Part shown: piece by piece, positions 32,234 through 41,962 of the stretch
Numbering within the stretch: the stretch's first letter is position 1
Layout: each line of letters begins with the position of its first letter
Source: Shewanella surugensis
GTDB taxonomy: Bacteria; Pseudomonadota; Gammaproteobacteria; Enterobacterales; Shewanellaceae
Assembly: GCF_023284005.1 (NCBI RefSeq)
Contig: NZ_JAKIKS010000002.1
Coordinates: forward strand, 62,001-126,000
Direction of reading: 5' to 3'
DNA length: 64,000 nt
Notes under the pieces: generated by a model
Database searches by the model: none
What the model was told of the DNA's origin: nothing
The model's input: the letters and a program-made list of their open reading frames with translations, nothing else
Program-made: the position numbers and the translations under genes

Positions 32234-32926
32234 ATGAAAATCGGTATTATCGGTGCAATGGAACCTGAAGTTGCTCATATCATTGAGTCAATGGCTTCAA
32301 AAACGTCACAAACTATTGCTGGCATCGAATTTGTCGCAGGAACTTTAGCCGATAAAGACATTATAGTAACTCGCTCAGGTATTGGAAAAGTGGCGGCCAG
32401 TATGGCAACGACCCTTTTAATTGAAAAATACTCACCAGATGCCATTATTAATACAGGCTCCGCAGGCGGGTTTTCACCCGAGCTTAATATTGGCGATATT
32501 GTTATTGCTTCAGAAGTTCGCCATCACGATGTGGATGTCACCGCCTTCGGCTATGAAATCGGCCAAATGGCACAACAGCCAGCGGCTTTTATCTGTGACA
32601 GTCAATTAGTCAATGCAGCAAAAAAAGCCATATCTGAAATTGGTGAAGTCAACACCATTGAAGGACTCATTTGTACAGGAGACAGTTTTATCTGCGATCC
32701 TAACCGAACAAAGCAAATGCTAGAACATTTCCCATCCATGGCAGCCTGTGAGATGGAAGGTGCCGCTATAGCACAAGTATGTCATCAATTTAATTTACCC
32801 TTTGTCGTTATTCGTTCTTTATCTGATAATGCCAATAATGACTCTCCAGTTGATTTTGATACTTACCTCGCTAAAGCGGGTCATCATTCTGCTCTAATGG
32901 TCATGGCATTATTAAAGACCTTATAA
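32234..32926 (+). CDS. mtnN: 5'-methylthioadenosine/S-adenosylhomocysteine nucleosidase
   Basis: MtnN hydrolyses methylthioadenosine, S-adenosylhomocysteine and 5'-deoxyadenosine, freeing adenine; it feeds methionine salvage and autoinducer-2 synthesis. The 230-residue protein has the N-terminal [13 protein letters not shown], the [18 protein letters not shown] segment and the substrate-binding [14 protein letters not shown]. Length is normal. Its stop overlaps the cbiB start by one base, so the two genes are coupled. Confidence 0.97.
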   Translation: MKIGIIGAMEPEVAHIIESMASKTSQTIAGIEFVAGTLADKDIIVTRSGIGKVAASMATTLLIEKYSPDAIINTGSAGGFSPELNIGDIVIASEVRHHDVDVTAFGYEIGQMAQQPAAFICDSQLVNAAKKAISEIGEVNTIEGLICTGDSFICDPNRTKQMLEHFPSMAACEMEGAAIAQVCHQFNLPFVVIRSLSDNANNDSPVDFDTYLAKAGHHSALMVMALLKTL

Positions 32927-33918
32927 TGAATTTTAATATTATTACTCCAGAACTTATTTCCTCTTTAACAATCGATAGAGGGATACTTCAAGGAGCGATA
33001 ATACTCATTATCTCTATTTTACTCGCTAGAATTGCTCCCTTACCGAGAAATATGCAACCTATTGTTTGGTTTGGGATCCTAGCCAAAAAGCTAAGCAAAA
33101 GAACCTCTCACAACAACTGCTCTGCTTTTCAGCAAATTATTGCCGGCATACTATCAAGCTTACTTTTACTCTTGCCTTTTTTTGCTTTGGCTTTATTCCT
33201 TACACATAGTGTTGGTTTTCCTTGGATATTTGAGTTTATTATTCTTTATATTTGTCTCAATGATGCTAATTTTAAGCTGGTTGCTGAAGAAGTTTGTGTC
33301 TCTATTGCCCAAAAAGATAAGCTTCGTGCACGGGCATTACTTCACCCTTGGCTCACCCGTAATACTTTTGTACTTTCTTTCGACAGTTTAAGTAAGGCAA
33401 CCATTGAAAAATTAATCACAGCACCCGTTTATGGTGTCGTCGCCACCATCGCCTTTTACAGCTTAGGTGGTGCGCCCTTAGTATTACTTGCAAGAATGAT
33501 TAAACAACTAGAATTAACTTGGCCCTGCTTTAATCCTAAATATCAATATTTTGGACGGTCTAGCTATTTAATCGGTAATATCGTTTTCTTCATCCCCACC
33601 TTATTATGGAGTTTTAGCTTAGCGATTCAAGGTGGACCTCAAAGCTTGTTAACCTTTGTTAGGCCACGGGTTAAAGGGGTGCCTAGAGGTTACATATATG
33701 TTTGTGAAATCGGTGCGAGGGTGCTCAATATAGAGTTAAGTGGCCCGATGACTTTTGGGAGTAATTGCATCGCATTACCTAAAATAAAATATGGCCCAGT
33801 CCCCGATCATCATGATATAAAAAGAGCCATCTTACTGACTTCCACAGCCTTTACTTTTTGGATCTTAAGTTTAATCATCATCCCTGCCATTTGGGCTTTA
33901 CTTCGTTACTTACAATAA
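32926..33918 (+). CDS. CobD/CbiB-family cobalamin biosynthesis membrane protein
   Basis: The 330-residue polytopic protein has about five membrane segments. Its pattern resembles CobD/CbiB, the enzyme joining aminopropanol to adenosylcobyric acid: residues near 175-215 (ATIEKLITAPVYGVVATIAF, then APLVLLARMI) align with the family's D/E-x-x-xD-x-x-x-P-x-x-y motif, and the C-terminal half has GPMTFGSNCI. Some motif positions are altered (KLITAPVYG in place of the usual ENxxDGVxxPLF), so activity is uncertain. Such genes next to mtnN are common in Shewanella and Vibrio. No other cobalamin genes are nearby. Confidence 0.72.
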   Translation: MNFNIITPELISSLTIDRGILQGAIILIISILLARIAPLPRNMQPIVWFGILAKKLSKRTSHNNCSAFQQIIAGILSSLLLLLPFFALALFLTHSVGFPWIFEFIILYICLNDANFKLVAEEVCVSIAQKDKLRARALLHPWLTRNTFVLSFDSLSKATIEKLITAPVYGVVATIAFYSLGGAPLVLLARMIKQLELTWPCFNPKYQYFGRSSYLIGNIVFFIPTLLWSFSLAIQGGPQSLLTFVRPRVKGVPRGYIYVCEIGARVLNIELSGPMTFGSNCIALPKIKYGPVPDHHDIKRAILLTSTAFTFWILSLIIIPAIWALLRYLQ

Positions 33919-34021
33919 ATCATCTATAAAATGAACCCAAACGAAATGATTAATTTATTTTGAACATCACTAAGGGACTTGGTATGATCGGCCTCACTTA
34001 TTCGCCATCGGTAGTCTTTAT

Positions 34022-34414
34022 ATGGCCCTCGATAATACCCAGATATCGTTAACCACTCCAGCACTGTTGTTTCCCGCTATTTCTTTGTTACTACTCGCTT
34101 ATACAAATCGATTTTTTGCCCTAGCCGCCCTCATTCGGACATTAAGCAGTGAAGGCACTCCCGTCCATGCTGATCAACTTAAAAATTTACACCGACGCAT
34201 TAGTATCATAAGAAGAATGCAAGAATCAGGCGTCTTCAGTTTTGCTTTTTGTGTCTTATGCATGATTTTCATTTATGCTGGTTTCTATCATATCGGTTCA
34301 CTCATATTTGGTTGTAGCTTATTACTGCTTTTATATTCATTGTTACTCTCCGTTATTGAAATCCGTATATCAGTTGATGCTCTCAATATCCATTTGAAAG
34401 AACTAAATAAATAG
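34022..34414 (+). CDS. DUF2721 family membrane protein
   Basis: The 130-residue protein has three hydrophobic helices (about residues 14-32, 74-92 and 95-113). The segment LLLLAYTNRFFALAALIRTL, a charged loop with LKNLHRRISIIRRMQ, and a final ISVDALNIHL tail are the DUF2721 pattern. The family's function is unknown. It lies 103 bp after the cbiB-like gene on the same strand. Confidence 0.75.
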   Translation: MALDNTQISLTTPALLFPAISLLLLAYTNRFFALAALIRTLSSEGTPVHADQLKNLHRRISIIRRMQESGVFSFAFCVLCMIFIYAGFYHIGSLIFGCSLLLLLYSLLLSVIEIRISVDALNIHLKELNK

Positions 34415-34495
34415 AAGTGCATTCAATAAAAAACTTAAAACAGCAAGCTTAAAATGAACCATGTCCCTAACAAAAACATGATAAGATATTTTAAT

Positions 34496-34981
34496 ATGAA
34501 ACTGAGACTCATAAGTGTTTTTTTACTGTTCCTCTTTGTTAATTTTTCCGCCAAAGCTAGCAACGGTGATATGCCCCCAGAGCAAAAAATGGCGGTTGAT
34601 TATATGAACGCACTCACACATCAACAATTTTATAAATTAAATCATTATTACAATCGTGATAGTGTTTTCTATGATAAGACGGCTAACCGTAAATACATCG
34701 GAAGAAAAAATATTCTGTCTTTTTTACAACGAGTACAGCAAGGCGTCCTTGAATATAAATTTAATATTGACCATATGTTTAATTCAGGTTCTTTAGTTGT
34801 TCTTATCGGAAACTATTATTATAAAGGACCCGGTGATTTATTTGGTAAACCTGGTAAAATCATAACCTTAGCGATACCCAGCGTCACAATGCTCACATTA
34901 GATCTTGGGAAAAAAAGAATAAAAGAACATCAAGACCTACTTGATTATCAAACAATGTCAGACCAACTCACCATACAATGA
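34496..34981 (+). CDS. Exported NTF2/SnoaL-like protein, unknown function
   Basis: The product (161 aa from this start) begins with a signal peptide (MKLRLISVFLLFLFVNFSAKA). The mature part shows an NTF2/SnoaL-like pattern: AVDYMNALTHQQFYKLNHYY, a Y-I-G-R-K-N-I segment, then alternating beta strands (VLEYKFNIDHMFNSGSLVVL). Such folds are used both as enzymes and as binding domains; no catalytic residues can be assigned. An upstream ATG at 34454 adds 14 polar residues before the signal peptide and is less likely. It overlaps the upstream open frame of the next gene. Confidence 0.6.
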   Translation: MKLRLISVFLLFLFVNFSAKASNGDMPPEQKMAVDYMNALTHQQFYKLNHYYNRDSVFYDKTANRKYIGRKNILSFLQRVQQGVLEYKFNIDHMFNSGSLVVLIGNYYYKGPGDLFGKPGKIITLAIPSVTMLTLDLGKKRIKEHQDLLDYQTMSDQLTIQ

Positions 34982-35094
34982 ATAATAAATGTTATGCATT
35001 TTTCATAAAGTTTTACAAATTTAAAGTAAACTCTGCTCACATTAATCGGTCTAAAAATGCTAAAGTGATGAACCAATTGAAGTATGGTTATATT

Positions 35095-35523
35095 ATGAAA
35101 AAAGTACTCAAAGGACTCATATTTAGCATACCTCTTGTATTAATAAGTACAGTGAGTATTGCCTTTGAGGAACCAATAGTGATTTCTTATGCGCAGCAAC
35201 TCACTGAAAACTTCAATCAAGATCTTGCAGATGCGCAACTACAACAACTCAGTTGGAGTTTTCATCCTCAGAAAATTTCAGCTCAATATGCCGGAAATGA
35301 TTTTGTTTTACTTAAAGTAAAACAATCTGAAGATAAAGTAGTGACCTATAATGTGCATCAAAATAAAAATAAAAATCAAACCTTATTACTCATTCTGACG
35401 CTCACTCAAAAAGACCAATTATGGGTATTGGAGGAGGCTAAGTTAACATGGCAATGCCAAAGCCTAGATGGCCAACATTTCGATACTAAGCCTTGTTCAT
35501 TAGCCCCTTCTTTACGCGATTAA
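35095..35523 (+). CDS. Small exported protein, unknown function
   Basis: I do not recognise this gene. From the ATG at 35095 the product is 142 residues with a signal peptide (MKKVLKGLIFSIPLVLISTV followed by SIA) and a beta-rich mature part with two Cys near the C-terminus (WQCQSLDGQHF, KPCSLAP) that could form a disulfide. The frame is open back to 34978, but that N-terminus is unlike a signal peptide. It follows the SnoaL-like gene on the same strand, so both may be exported together. Confidence 0.55.
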   Translation: MKKVLKGLIFSIPLVLISTVSIAFEEPIVISYAQQLTENFNQDLADAQLQQLSWSFHPQKISAQYAGNDFVLLKVKQSEDKVVTYNVHQNKNKNQTLLLILTLTQKDQLWVLEEAKLTWQCQSLDGQHFDTKPCSLAPSLRD

Positions 35524-35533
35524 TTTTTCGCAA

Positions 35534-35561
35534 CCAAGATGAACAATAACGCCCATCTTGG
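35534..35561. terminator. Possible terminator between convergent genes
   Basis: An 8-bp stem (CCAAGATG with CATCTTGG) with a 12-nt loop lies between the 35095 gene (+) and tyrS (-). T-runs are weak on both strands, so termination is uncertain. Confidence 0.35.
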
Positions 35562-35573
35562 AGATGACATAAA

Positions 35574-36770
35574 TTAGACGAGTGTCACCTTCGCAAATTT
35601 ACGTTTACCAACCTGAAACACGCCTGTCATTCCAACGGTAAGCTGTAAACGAGTATCAGTCACTTTCTCACTATCCAGTTTGACTGCCCCCTGTTTAATC
35701 ATCCGCATAGCATCTGAAGTCGAACTCACCAGTCCTGCTTCTTTAAGTAAATTAGCAATGGCTATCCCTGCGCCAACCACTAATTCCAATTCAGGAATAT
35801 CATCTGGGATAGCACCTTTTTGAAAACGCTGAATAAACGATTGATGAGCAGCCTCAGCAGCAATATCATCATGAAAGCGTGTAATGATTTCTTTGGCCAA
35901 TGCAATTTTAACGTCTCTAGGATTCGCTCCCTGCTCTACTTCTTGTTTTAACCGCTCAATCTCTGTTAAAGGACGGAAAGATAACAATTCAAAATAGCGC
36001 CACATTAATTCATCGCTAATCGACATTATTTTACCGAACATTTCCTCTGCAGGATCATTTACACCAATATAATTATTGGCAGACTTAGACATTTTTTTAA
36101 CACCATCTAAACCTTCAAGTAGTGGCATCATAATCACCGTCTGAGGTTTTTGACCATCTGATTTTTGTAGCTCACGGCCCATCAGCAAGTTAAACTTTTG
36201 ATCCGTACCACCTAGCTCTACATCCGCTTTTAATGCTACTGAATCATAACCTTGTAATAATGGATACATAAATTCATGAATGGCGATGGATTGACCTGAA
36301 GCATAACGTTTCTTAAAGTCATCTCGCTCCATCATGCGCGCAACCGTCTGCTGCGAAGCCAAGCGGATCATACCCGCTGCGCCTAAAGGCTCTAACCAAT
36401 CCGAATTGAATTCTATACGCGTTTTTTCAGCATCGAGTATTTTATAGACTTGTTCGATATAAGTCTGAGCATTCGCTTTCACTTGTTCACGGGTTAACGC
36501 TGGACGAGTGCTATTTTTACCACTTGGATCGCCGACCATCCCCGTAAAATCACCTATCAAGAATATCACCTCGTGACCTAAATCTTGAAAAGTTCTTAAT
36601 TTATTTAAAATCACTGTGTGTCCTAGATGAATATCTGGCGCAGTAGGATCACAACCTAATTTAATTCTTAATGGGCGATTTTCTTTTAATTTTTCCAACA
36701 AATCGGCTTCAAGCAATACTTCTTCAGTACCGCGTTTAATCTCTGCTAATGCATGTGCTATATCAGCCAT
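35574..36770 (-). CDS. tyrS: Tyrosyl-tRNA synthetase
   Basis: TyrS charges tRNA-Tyr. The product has the class I HIGH-type motif ([18 protein letters not shown]), the tyrosine-binding GSDQ-like [13 protein letters not shown], the KKMSKS loop and a C-terminal S4 RNA-binding domain ([14 protein letters not shown]). This is the shorter TyrRS type. The ATG at 36770 gives 398 residues beginning [19 protein letters not shown], the family's usual N-terminus; the frame extends to 36809 but adds atypical residues. No start has an obvious ribosome-binding site. It is divergent from mepM. Confidence 0.95.
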   Translation of the reverse strand: MADIAHALAEIKRGTEEVLLEADLLEKLKENRPLRIKLGCDPTAPDIHLGHTVILNKLRTFQDLGHEVIFLIGDFTGMVGDPSGKNSTRPALTREQVKANAQTYIEQVYKILDAEKTRIEFNSDWLEPLGAAGMIRLASQQTVARMMERDDFKKRYASGQSIAIHEFMYPLLQGYDSVALKADVELGGTDQKFNLLMGRELQKSDGQKPQTVIMMPLLEGLDGVKKMSKSANNYIGVNDPAEEMFGKIMSISDELMWRYFELLSFRPLTEIERLKQEVEQGANPRDVKIALAKEIITRFHDDIAAEAAHQSFIQRFQKGAIPDDIPELELVVGAGIAIANLLKEAGLVSSTSDAMRMIKQGAVKLDSEKVTDTRLQLTVGMTGVFQVGKRKFAKVTLV

Positions 36771-36888
36771 TTCGGCAATTACTCTAGTCATAAAATAATA
36801 ATGACCCATGTTACTTGTTAGCCAGCATAATTGAAAGAGTGTAAACTAAAGGGATAAGTTAGTAGGGATAGAATTAGGTTTAAGCTCC

Positions 36889-38301
36889 ATGGGAAAGATC
36901 ATTACATTATTTAATTTGTTACCAAAATTTCATCAAATAGCATTAAGTGTCTTAATTTGCACCCTTCTTTTTGTCGTTCTTATTTTTCCTCATGGTGAAA
37001 AAACGACCCAACGGAGTGCACTCAATAACGGCGAATATGCTCTGAATACTCGCTATACTGTCGATATTAATGGGACAAAAAAACCAGCGCAGTCAGCATC
37101 ATTGGTCCACTCTACGTCCAAGAAGCGTCAACAAGAAAACGCTTCTGTAAATTCCCACTCCCTCATTCAAGCCAAGCATGACCTCAGTCCAATCAAACTC
37201 ACGACTGTTGAAGCACAATATCAGACTGAAGAGTTTACGGTCAAAAAAGGCGATACGTTAGCCTCACTTTTTAAACGCGCAGGCTTAAGCTCTAAAGATG
37301 TATACGACATCACTTTACTTCCCAACGTTAAAACCAATTTACTTAAAATACTCCCAGGGGAAGAAATCATCATCGCTAAAGATCAAGCTGGAATGTTAGT
37401 TCAGTTGCATTACCCTCTTGATCCTATTCGTACGCTTATCATCAATAAAAATAAAGACCACTATATAGAGAAAATAACCAGCAAAAAAGTTAAATATAAT
37501 CAAAAGTTTGCTTCTGCTATCATTAAAACTAATTTTTGGAATGCGGGGATCTCCGCCTCACTGACACCCAATCAAATTATGCAACTGGCCACTTTGTTTG
37601 GCTGGGATATCGATTTTGCATTAGATCTACGTAAAGATGATAGTTTTTCAATCCTTTTTGAGAAAAAATATGCCGATGGTCAATTTTTAAAAAACGGGCA
37701 TATACTGGCGGCAGAGTTCATCAACCAAGGAGAACGCTATACCGCAATACGCTATACCGACGGCCATTACTATTCTGAAGAAGGCCGAAGTATGCGCAAA
37801 GATTTTTTACGTTCTCCCGTTGACTTTAAATATGTCAGTTCTCGCTTTAATCCCAGACGTTTACACCCTGTTACAGGACAAGTTAAGGCGCATCGAGGCG
37901 TTGACTATGTTGCCGCTATCGGCACGCCGATTAAAGCGGCGGGTAAAGGAAGAGTCATAAAGTCTTCTTACAATAAATATAATGGTAATTATGTTTTCAT
38001 CAAACATAACGATACTTATACCACTAAATATTTGCACCTTAAAAAACGCAAAGTAAAGACAGGTCAAACCGTTAAACAAGGTGATATTATAGGCACTCTA
38101 GGGGCGACCGGGCGTATTACAGGCCCTCATTTACATTATGAATTTATTGTCAATGGGGTGCATAGAAACCCTAGGACCATTAAATTACCGAAATCAAAAC
38201 CCATAGCATCACAAGAAAAAGCACAATTTTTATCACTAAGTCAACGTGTGATGGCTACACTTGAACAAAATAAACAAGTTCAACTGGCTTATAGAGATTA
38301 A
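36889..38301 (+). CDS. mepM: LysM/LytM (M23) peptidoglycan endopeptidase
   Basis: This is a MepM/YebA-type enzyme that cuts D-Ala-mDAP cross-links so new wall can be inserted. The 470-residue protein has an N-terminal membrane anchor (about 18-34), a LysM-like segment (EEFTVKKGDTLASLFKRAGL, about 114-160), a middle domain, and an M23 domain with zinc ligands H335 and D339 (AHRGVDYVAA) and the HxH pair H414/H416 (GPHLHYEF). These catalytic residues are intact. It is divergent from tyrS and followed by anmK, another peptidoglycan-related gene. Confidence 0.9.
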   Translation: MGKIITLFNLLPKFHQIALSVLICTLLFVVLIFPHGEKTTQRSALNNGEYALNTRYTVDINGTKKPAQSASLVHSTSKKRQQENASVNSHSLIQAKHDLSPIKLTTVEAQYQTEEFTVKKGDTLASLFKRAGLSSKDVYDITLLPNVKTNLLKILPGEEIIIAKDQAGMLVQLHYPLDPIRTLIINKNKDHYIEKITSKKVKYNQKFASAIIKTNFWNAGISASLTPNQIMQLATLFGWDIDFALDLRKDDSFSILFEKKYADGQFLKNGHILAAEFINQGERYTAIRYTDGHYYSEEGRSMRKDFLRSPVDFKYVSSRFNPRRLHPVTGQVKAHRGVDYVAAIGTPIKAAGKGRVIKSSYNKYNGNYVFIKHNDTYTTKYLHLKKRKVKTGQTVKQGDIIGTLGATGRITGPHLHYEFIVNGVHRNPRTIKLPKSKPIASQEKAQFLSLSQRVMATLEQNKQVQLAYRD

Positions 38302-38314
38302 GCATACTGATTTA

Positions 38315-38330
38315 GGTGATAGTCATCACA
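38315..38330. promoter_or_regulatory. Candidate CRP site upstream of anmK
   Basis: GGTGATAGTCATCACA matches TGTGAT-N4-ATCACA with one mismatch at the first base. It lies in the 64-bp spacer between mepM and anmK, 35 bp before the anmK ATG. That is close to the start codon, so it would act as a repressor or very proximal site. Confidence 0.45.
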
Positions 38331-38365
38331 TTATTATGCTAAAAAACCAACAAGAGTATTAATTC

Positions 38366-39475
38366 ATGAATAAAACTTATTTTATCGGCTTAATGTCCGG
38401 CACCAGTATGGACGCCATCGATGCTGTGCTTGTCAAATTTCATGGTGATATTCCAACATTAATCGCTTCACACCAAGAAGCAATGCCAGAAAAAGTCTTC
38501 AAAGATCTGAATAAACTCTGTTCGCCAAGTAACGATGAAATCAACCGCCTTGGCCAAATCGATCGCACTATGGGAAAACTTTTTGCCACTGCGGTTAATC
38601 AATTACTGGCCCTATCGGGTATCAAAAAAGAGCAAGTCATTGCCATTGGTTCTCATGGACAAACCATACGGCATATGCCAAATCTGAATATGGGTTTCAC
38701 CTTACAAATGGGCGATCCCAATACTATCGCCTCAGAAACAGGCATTGATGTCATTGCTGATTTTCGAGGAAAGGACATCGCACTCGGTGGACAAGGCGCA
38801 CCTTTAGTCCCTGCATTTCATCAATATATCTTCTTCCAGCCCCAGCATAAAAGAATGATTTTAAATATCGGCGGGATAGCCAATATTACTTTTTTACCTG
38901 GAAATGAAAGTCAAGTATTGGGCTTCGACACTGGACCGGGGAATACCTTAATGGATACCTGGACCCAAAGAGTCAATCAAGAACCTTATGATAAAGCCGG
39001 TGCTTGGGCAGCATCTGGGACAACGGATCCTGATATGCTGGCTCAATTATTATCCCATCCCTATTTTTCACTTGGCCATCCCAAGAGTACCGGACGTGAA
39101 CTCTTTAGTCATTCATGGCTAGAGCAGCAATTGTCGAACTATAACCATTTAAATGAAGCTGATATTCAATCGACGTTACTCGATCTCACTTGCCAAAGTA
39201 TCGCAAATGATATTATTAAGTTATCAGCGACAGGAGAGTTATTTGTTTGTGGTGGAGGCGCTTATAACACAGCATTAATGCATCGATTAGCAAGCCTTCT
39301 GCCTCAATATCAAATTAACACCACAGAAAAACTGGGTATTTCACCTCAATGGGTAGAAAGTATTGCTTTTGCTTGGTTAGCCATGCGCTATGAATATTCC
39401 CTTCCCGGTAATCTACCCGCGGTCACCGGTGCCTCAAGAGCGGCTATTCTCGGAGGAAAGTATCATGCAAATTAA
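38366..39475 (+). CDS. anmK: Anhydro-N-acetylmuramic acid kinase
   Basis: AnmK phosphorylates and opens 1,6-anhydro-MurNAc, returning recycled peptidoglycan sugar to metabolism. The 369-residue protein starts [17 protein letters not shown] and carries [11 protein letters not shown], the phosphate motif [11 protein letters not shown] and the C-terminal [13 protein letters not shown]. These are the ASKHA-type kinase motifs of the family, and the length is normal. It lies 64 bp after mepM; the two may work together in wall turnover and recycling. Confidence 0.97.
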   Translation: MNKTYFIGLMSGTSMDAIDAVLVKFHGDIPTLIASHQEAMPEKVFKDLNKLCSPSNDEINRLGQIDRTMGKLFATAVNQLLALSGIKKEQVIAIGSHGQTIRHMPNLNMGFTLQMGDPNTIASETGIDVIADFRGKDIALGGQGAPLVPAFHQYIFFQPQHKRMILNIGGIANITFLPGNESQVLGFDTGPGNTLMDTWTQRVNQEPYDKAGAWAASGTTDPDMLAQLLSHPYFSLGHPKSTGRELFSHSWLEQQLSNYNHLNEADIQSTLLDLTCQSIANDIIKLSATGELFVCGGGAYNTALMHRLASLLPQYQINTTEKLGISPQWVESIAFAWLAMRYEYSLPGNLPAVTGASRAAILGGKYHAN

Positions 39476-39520
39476 TTTAAGAAAGGGCAAAATAAACCCC
39501 AAACGACCCACAGTCTCGTT

Positions 39521-39655
39521 ATGGGCTTCTTCATTGCAACACTAAATGTTATGATCGCCAAAGAAACAGGTCGGCCTTTCAATACATCACGCCTACTCAA
39601 TGACTATCTATTTGATAATAGCCTTGGCACTACTGTCTATTTAAGCTTTATCTAA
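39521..39655 (+). pseudogene. 44-codon frame, possible gene remnant
   Basis: Between anmK and the DUF2750 gene lies a short frame encoding MGFFIATLNVMIAKETGRPF and then NTSRLLNDYLFDNSLGTTVY. It has no ribosome-binding site, but its composition (a membrane-helix start followed by a polar, well-formed peptide) looks like part of a protein rather than random sequence. It may be the remains of a small membrane-protein gene, or simply a chance frame. I do not recognise a family. Confidence 0.3.
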
Positions 39656-39673
39656 AATAAGAGAATATCCAAA

Positions 39674-40054
39674 ATGAGCACAAAAGAGAAAAGCTTAAAG
39701 CAAATTACACAATTAACGCCTGAAGCGCGTTATGATTTTTTAGTAAAACAAGTCAAAGAACAAAAAAACCTTTGGACATTACAAGATCTCAATGGTTGCG
39801 TCATGTTAACCACTGATGAAGAGGATTGTATTCCTATGTGGCCATCTGAAGACGCGGCGGCACTCTGGGCCGTTGATGATTGGGTCGATTGCCAACCCCT
39901 AGCAATACCACTAACAGAATGGCTAGAACGCTGGGTGCCTGGAATGCAAGATGATGAGCTTTGTGTCGCTGTTTTTCCTGTGCAGGATGATTTAGGCGTG
40001 GTCATTCCACCTTATGAGTTAGAATCAAGATTACAAGCCAAACAACAGCACTAA
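39674..40054 (+). CDS. DUF2750 domain protein
   Basis: The 126-residue cytoplasmic protein matches DUF2750: LTPEARYDFLVKQVKEQKNL, WTLQDLNGCVML, then CIPMWPSEDAAALWA and a C-terminal WLERWVPGMQDDELCVAVFP. The family is acidic and Trp-rich, and its role is unknown. The ATG is preceded by a purine-rich AAGAGAATATCC stretch. It lies downstream of anmK, in the order I recall for other Shewanella. Confidence 0.82.
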   Translation: MSTKEKSLKQITQLTPEARYDFLVKQVKEQKNLWTLQDLNGCVMLTTDEEDCIPMWPSEDAAALWAVDDWVDCQPLAIPLTEWLERWVPGMQDDELCVAVFPVQDDLGVVIPPYELESRLQAKQQH

Positions 40055-40234
40055 TCATCCAATACATTCATTGATAATATGAATATTAACGGGCTTTGGA
40101 TAACAAATAGAAAATTGATTACCCAAAGCACGTTATCTCGTTCAGGACGCAATACTTGCTTGCCCATGTCGAGGTACTCTGAATGAAATCAACACACAAA
40201 ATCTATGACTAACATCTATCAATAAACTCTGTGG

Positions 40235-40672
40235 ATGAAATCGATGGCTGAAACCCCCCATAAAATAGAAAAAAAAATGCCATTACCTAAAAGATTAATG
40301 TTACTTTTAACCTTGATAGCGCTCACTGGCATTATAGTGCTTCAGTTTCAACAAGGGGGGTTATTATCCATCTTGCTTTTACTGATTATACTTGCCTCAC
40401 TTGGACGACAAAAATCAGGTTTAATCATGCTACGCCTGTATAGCTGTATACACTTATTATTCGTCAGCTACCTCCCCATCTTCATCTATCAAGCGGGTAA
40501 TACTGCCGATATGATACATGCTTTTCCTTTACTACAAGACTGGCCAAACCAATTTTATATTTTACTGTGGGTTGGAGTCAGTCTTCTCTCAATATTACAA
40601 GTTTATCTCGCTTTTAATCTTAAGATCAGCGCTTACTTTAAAGATAAAATCAATTTAAACATTATTAGTTAG
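40235..40672 (+). CDS. Four-helix membrane protein, unknown
   Basis: I do not recognise this gene. The 145-residue product has a short charged N-terminus (MKSMAETPHKIEKKMPLPKR) and about four hydrophobic helices (near 21-37, 43-57, 66-86 and 108-126). No catalytic motif is visible. Met4 (at 40244) is an alternative start, with GGATGA a few bases upstream. It is convergent with erpA, separated by two hairpins. Confidence 0.55.
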   Translation: MKSMAETPHKIEKKMPLPKRLMLLLTLIALTGIIVLQFQQGGLLSILLLLIILASLGRQKSGLIMLRLYSCIHLLFVSYLPIFIYQAGNTADMIHAFPLLQDWPNQFYILLWVGVSLLSILQVYLAFNLKISAYFKDKINLNIIS

Positions 40673-40719
40673 TATTGATTAATACTCGATATTCAGTCAT
40701 CAAATGATGTCTGAATATC
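40671..40719. terminator. Tandem hairpins between convergent genes
   Basis: The first hairpin (AGTATT-GATT-AATACT, 40671-40686) abuts the stop of the upstream plus-strand gene. The second (40688-40719) has a 9-bp stem (GATATTCAG with CTGAATATC), one mismatch and five more pairs around a 2-nt loop. T-runs are poor, but the position between converging genes suggests a bidirectional stop or mRNA 3'-end stabiliser. Confidence 0.5.
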
Positions 40720-40777
40720 AATTTAGCACAACAAGACGCTCACTTAAAACGCTTCAATTCTGTTAAAAGACGCTCAT

Positions 40778-41128
40778 TTATACCGAGAAACTAGCACCAC
40801 ATCCACACGTAGTTGTGGCATTTGGATTTTTAACAAAAAACCGCGACCCTTCTAAACCAGAGGTATAATCCACTTCTCCCCCCACTAAATATTGCAGGCT
40901 CATAGGATCCACGACAAGCTTAACACCTTGTTTTTCAACTATAAAATCGCCTTCATTTACTTTTTCATCAAACGTAAAGCCATATTGAAAACCAGAACAT
41001 CCGCCACCGGTAACATAAACGCGAAGCTTTAATTTTTCATTTTCTTCTTCATCGAGCAAAATTTTTACTTTTGAAGCCGCTGCATCAGTAAAACTAATGG
41101 GCAAAGCATCTTCTGTTTCTTCTGTCAT
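40778..41128 (-). CDS. erpA: A-type iron-sulfur carrier ErpA
   Basis: ErpA delivers Fe-S clusters to essential apoproteins such as IspG and IspH. The 116-residue protein carries the three cluster-binding cysteines C44 ([11 protein letters not shown]), C108 and C110 (TTCGCGASF). The N-terminal [20 protein letters not shown] and the length are typical of ErpA rather than IscA. It is 19 bp downstream of the DUF6776 gene on the same strand. Confidence 0.95.
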   Translation of the reverse strand: MTEETEDALPISFTDAAASKVKILLDEEENEKLKLRVYVTGGGCSGFQYGFTFDEKVNEGDFIVEKQGVKLVVDPMSLQYLVGGEVDYTSGLEGSRFFVKNPNATTTCGCGASFSV

Positions 41129-41147
41129 GACTACCTCTAAAAACGCA

Positions 41148-41924
41148 TTACTGTGATAGATTATCTAATACCTGACTACTTTGATCAAGTATTCCCTCTG
41201 CCTCTTTTTCTTCAAGCTGTAATTCTTGCAATGTATATTCTTTTTCTGTTTTAGAGCCCTTAGACCAACGTCCTTTAGGGACAACCACCTTCACCTTTAT
41301 ACTCGATAAAGTAAAATCATCTGGAAAAGTAACAGAAGTCTCTAACACTTGAAAGTAACGGAATTGAAACTGAAACGACGCCTTAGATAAACCGCTTAAT
41401 TTAATCTCTTTACGCTGCCCTTTTGAAAGCCCAATAAAAGTCACTTCAGCATTACCCTTTAACGATTGTTTTTTATTTTGCAACTGCGTTAAGACTAATT
41501 TGATCCTATATTGTTCAGAAAGTAAGCCTGACGATAATTCAAAACCATTTATCACAACCCCATCAGCATTACTTTCCGGGGACATAATGCTGCGATAGAA
41601 AGCCAGCTCTCTTTCCAGTTCTTTTTGTTTACTATGCTGGGCTTCGAACATGGCTTTCATGCCTTCATTCGTTTTAATCGACATACTTAATTCAAGCTTT
41701 CTTGCTGCTAACTTTTGATTTAGCACTTGCACTTTCATTCCTTCAGCGCTTACACTTTGAACAGAACCATCAGCTTTCATTTTAAAATAGGGGATAATAG
41801 CGTTAGCGCTGACACCACCCAGTATAAAAACAACCACTAATAGTAATAGCAAGTTAGCCTTGGATGAGTAGAACTTTCGCTCCATTGCTTGCATGCGATC
41901 AAGCCAGCGATAATAATTTGACAT
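41148..41924 (-). CDS. DUF6776 family membrane-anchored protein
   Basis: The product (258 aa from this start) has a short cytoplasmic N-terminus ([19 protein letters not shown]), one membrane helix (about 24-44), a coiled-coil region near 65-115 and a beta-rich C-terminal part rich in Val, Lys and Ser. This is the plan of DUF6776; no function is established. The frame is open 10 codons further upstream, but ATG at 41924 has GAGAGG upstream and better fits. It lies upstream of erpA and is divergent from clcA. Confidence 0.72.
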   Translation of the reverse strand: MSNYYRWLDRMQAMERKFYSSKANLLLLLVVVFILGGVSANAIIPYFKMKADGSVQSVSAEGMKVQVLNQKLAARKLELSMSIKTNEGMKAMFEAQHSKQKELERELAFYRSIMSPESNADGVVINGFELSSGLLSEQYRIKLVLTQLQNKKQSLKGNAEVTFIGLSKGQRKEIKLSGLSKASFQFQFRYFQVLETSVTFPDDFTLSSIKVKVVVPKGRWSKGSKTEKEYTLQELQLEEKEAEGILDQSSQVLDNLSQ

Positions 41925-41962
41925 TAAGTAACAACCTCTCTGTGCCCTTTGCACTCATTTAA

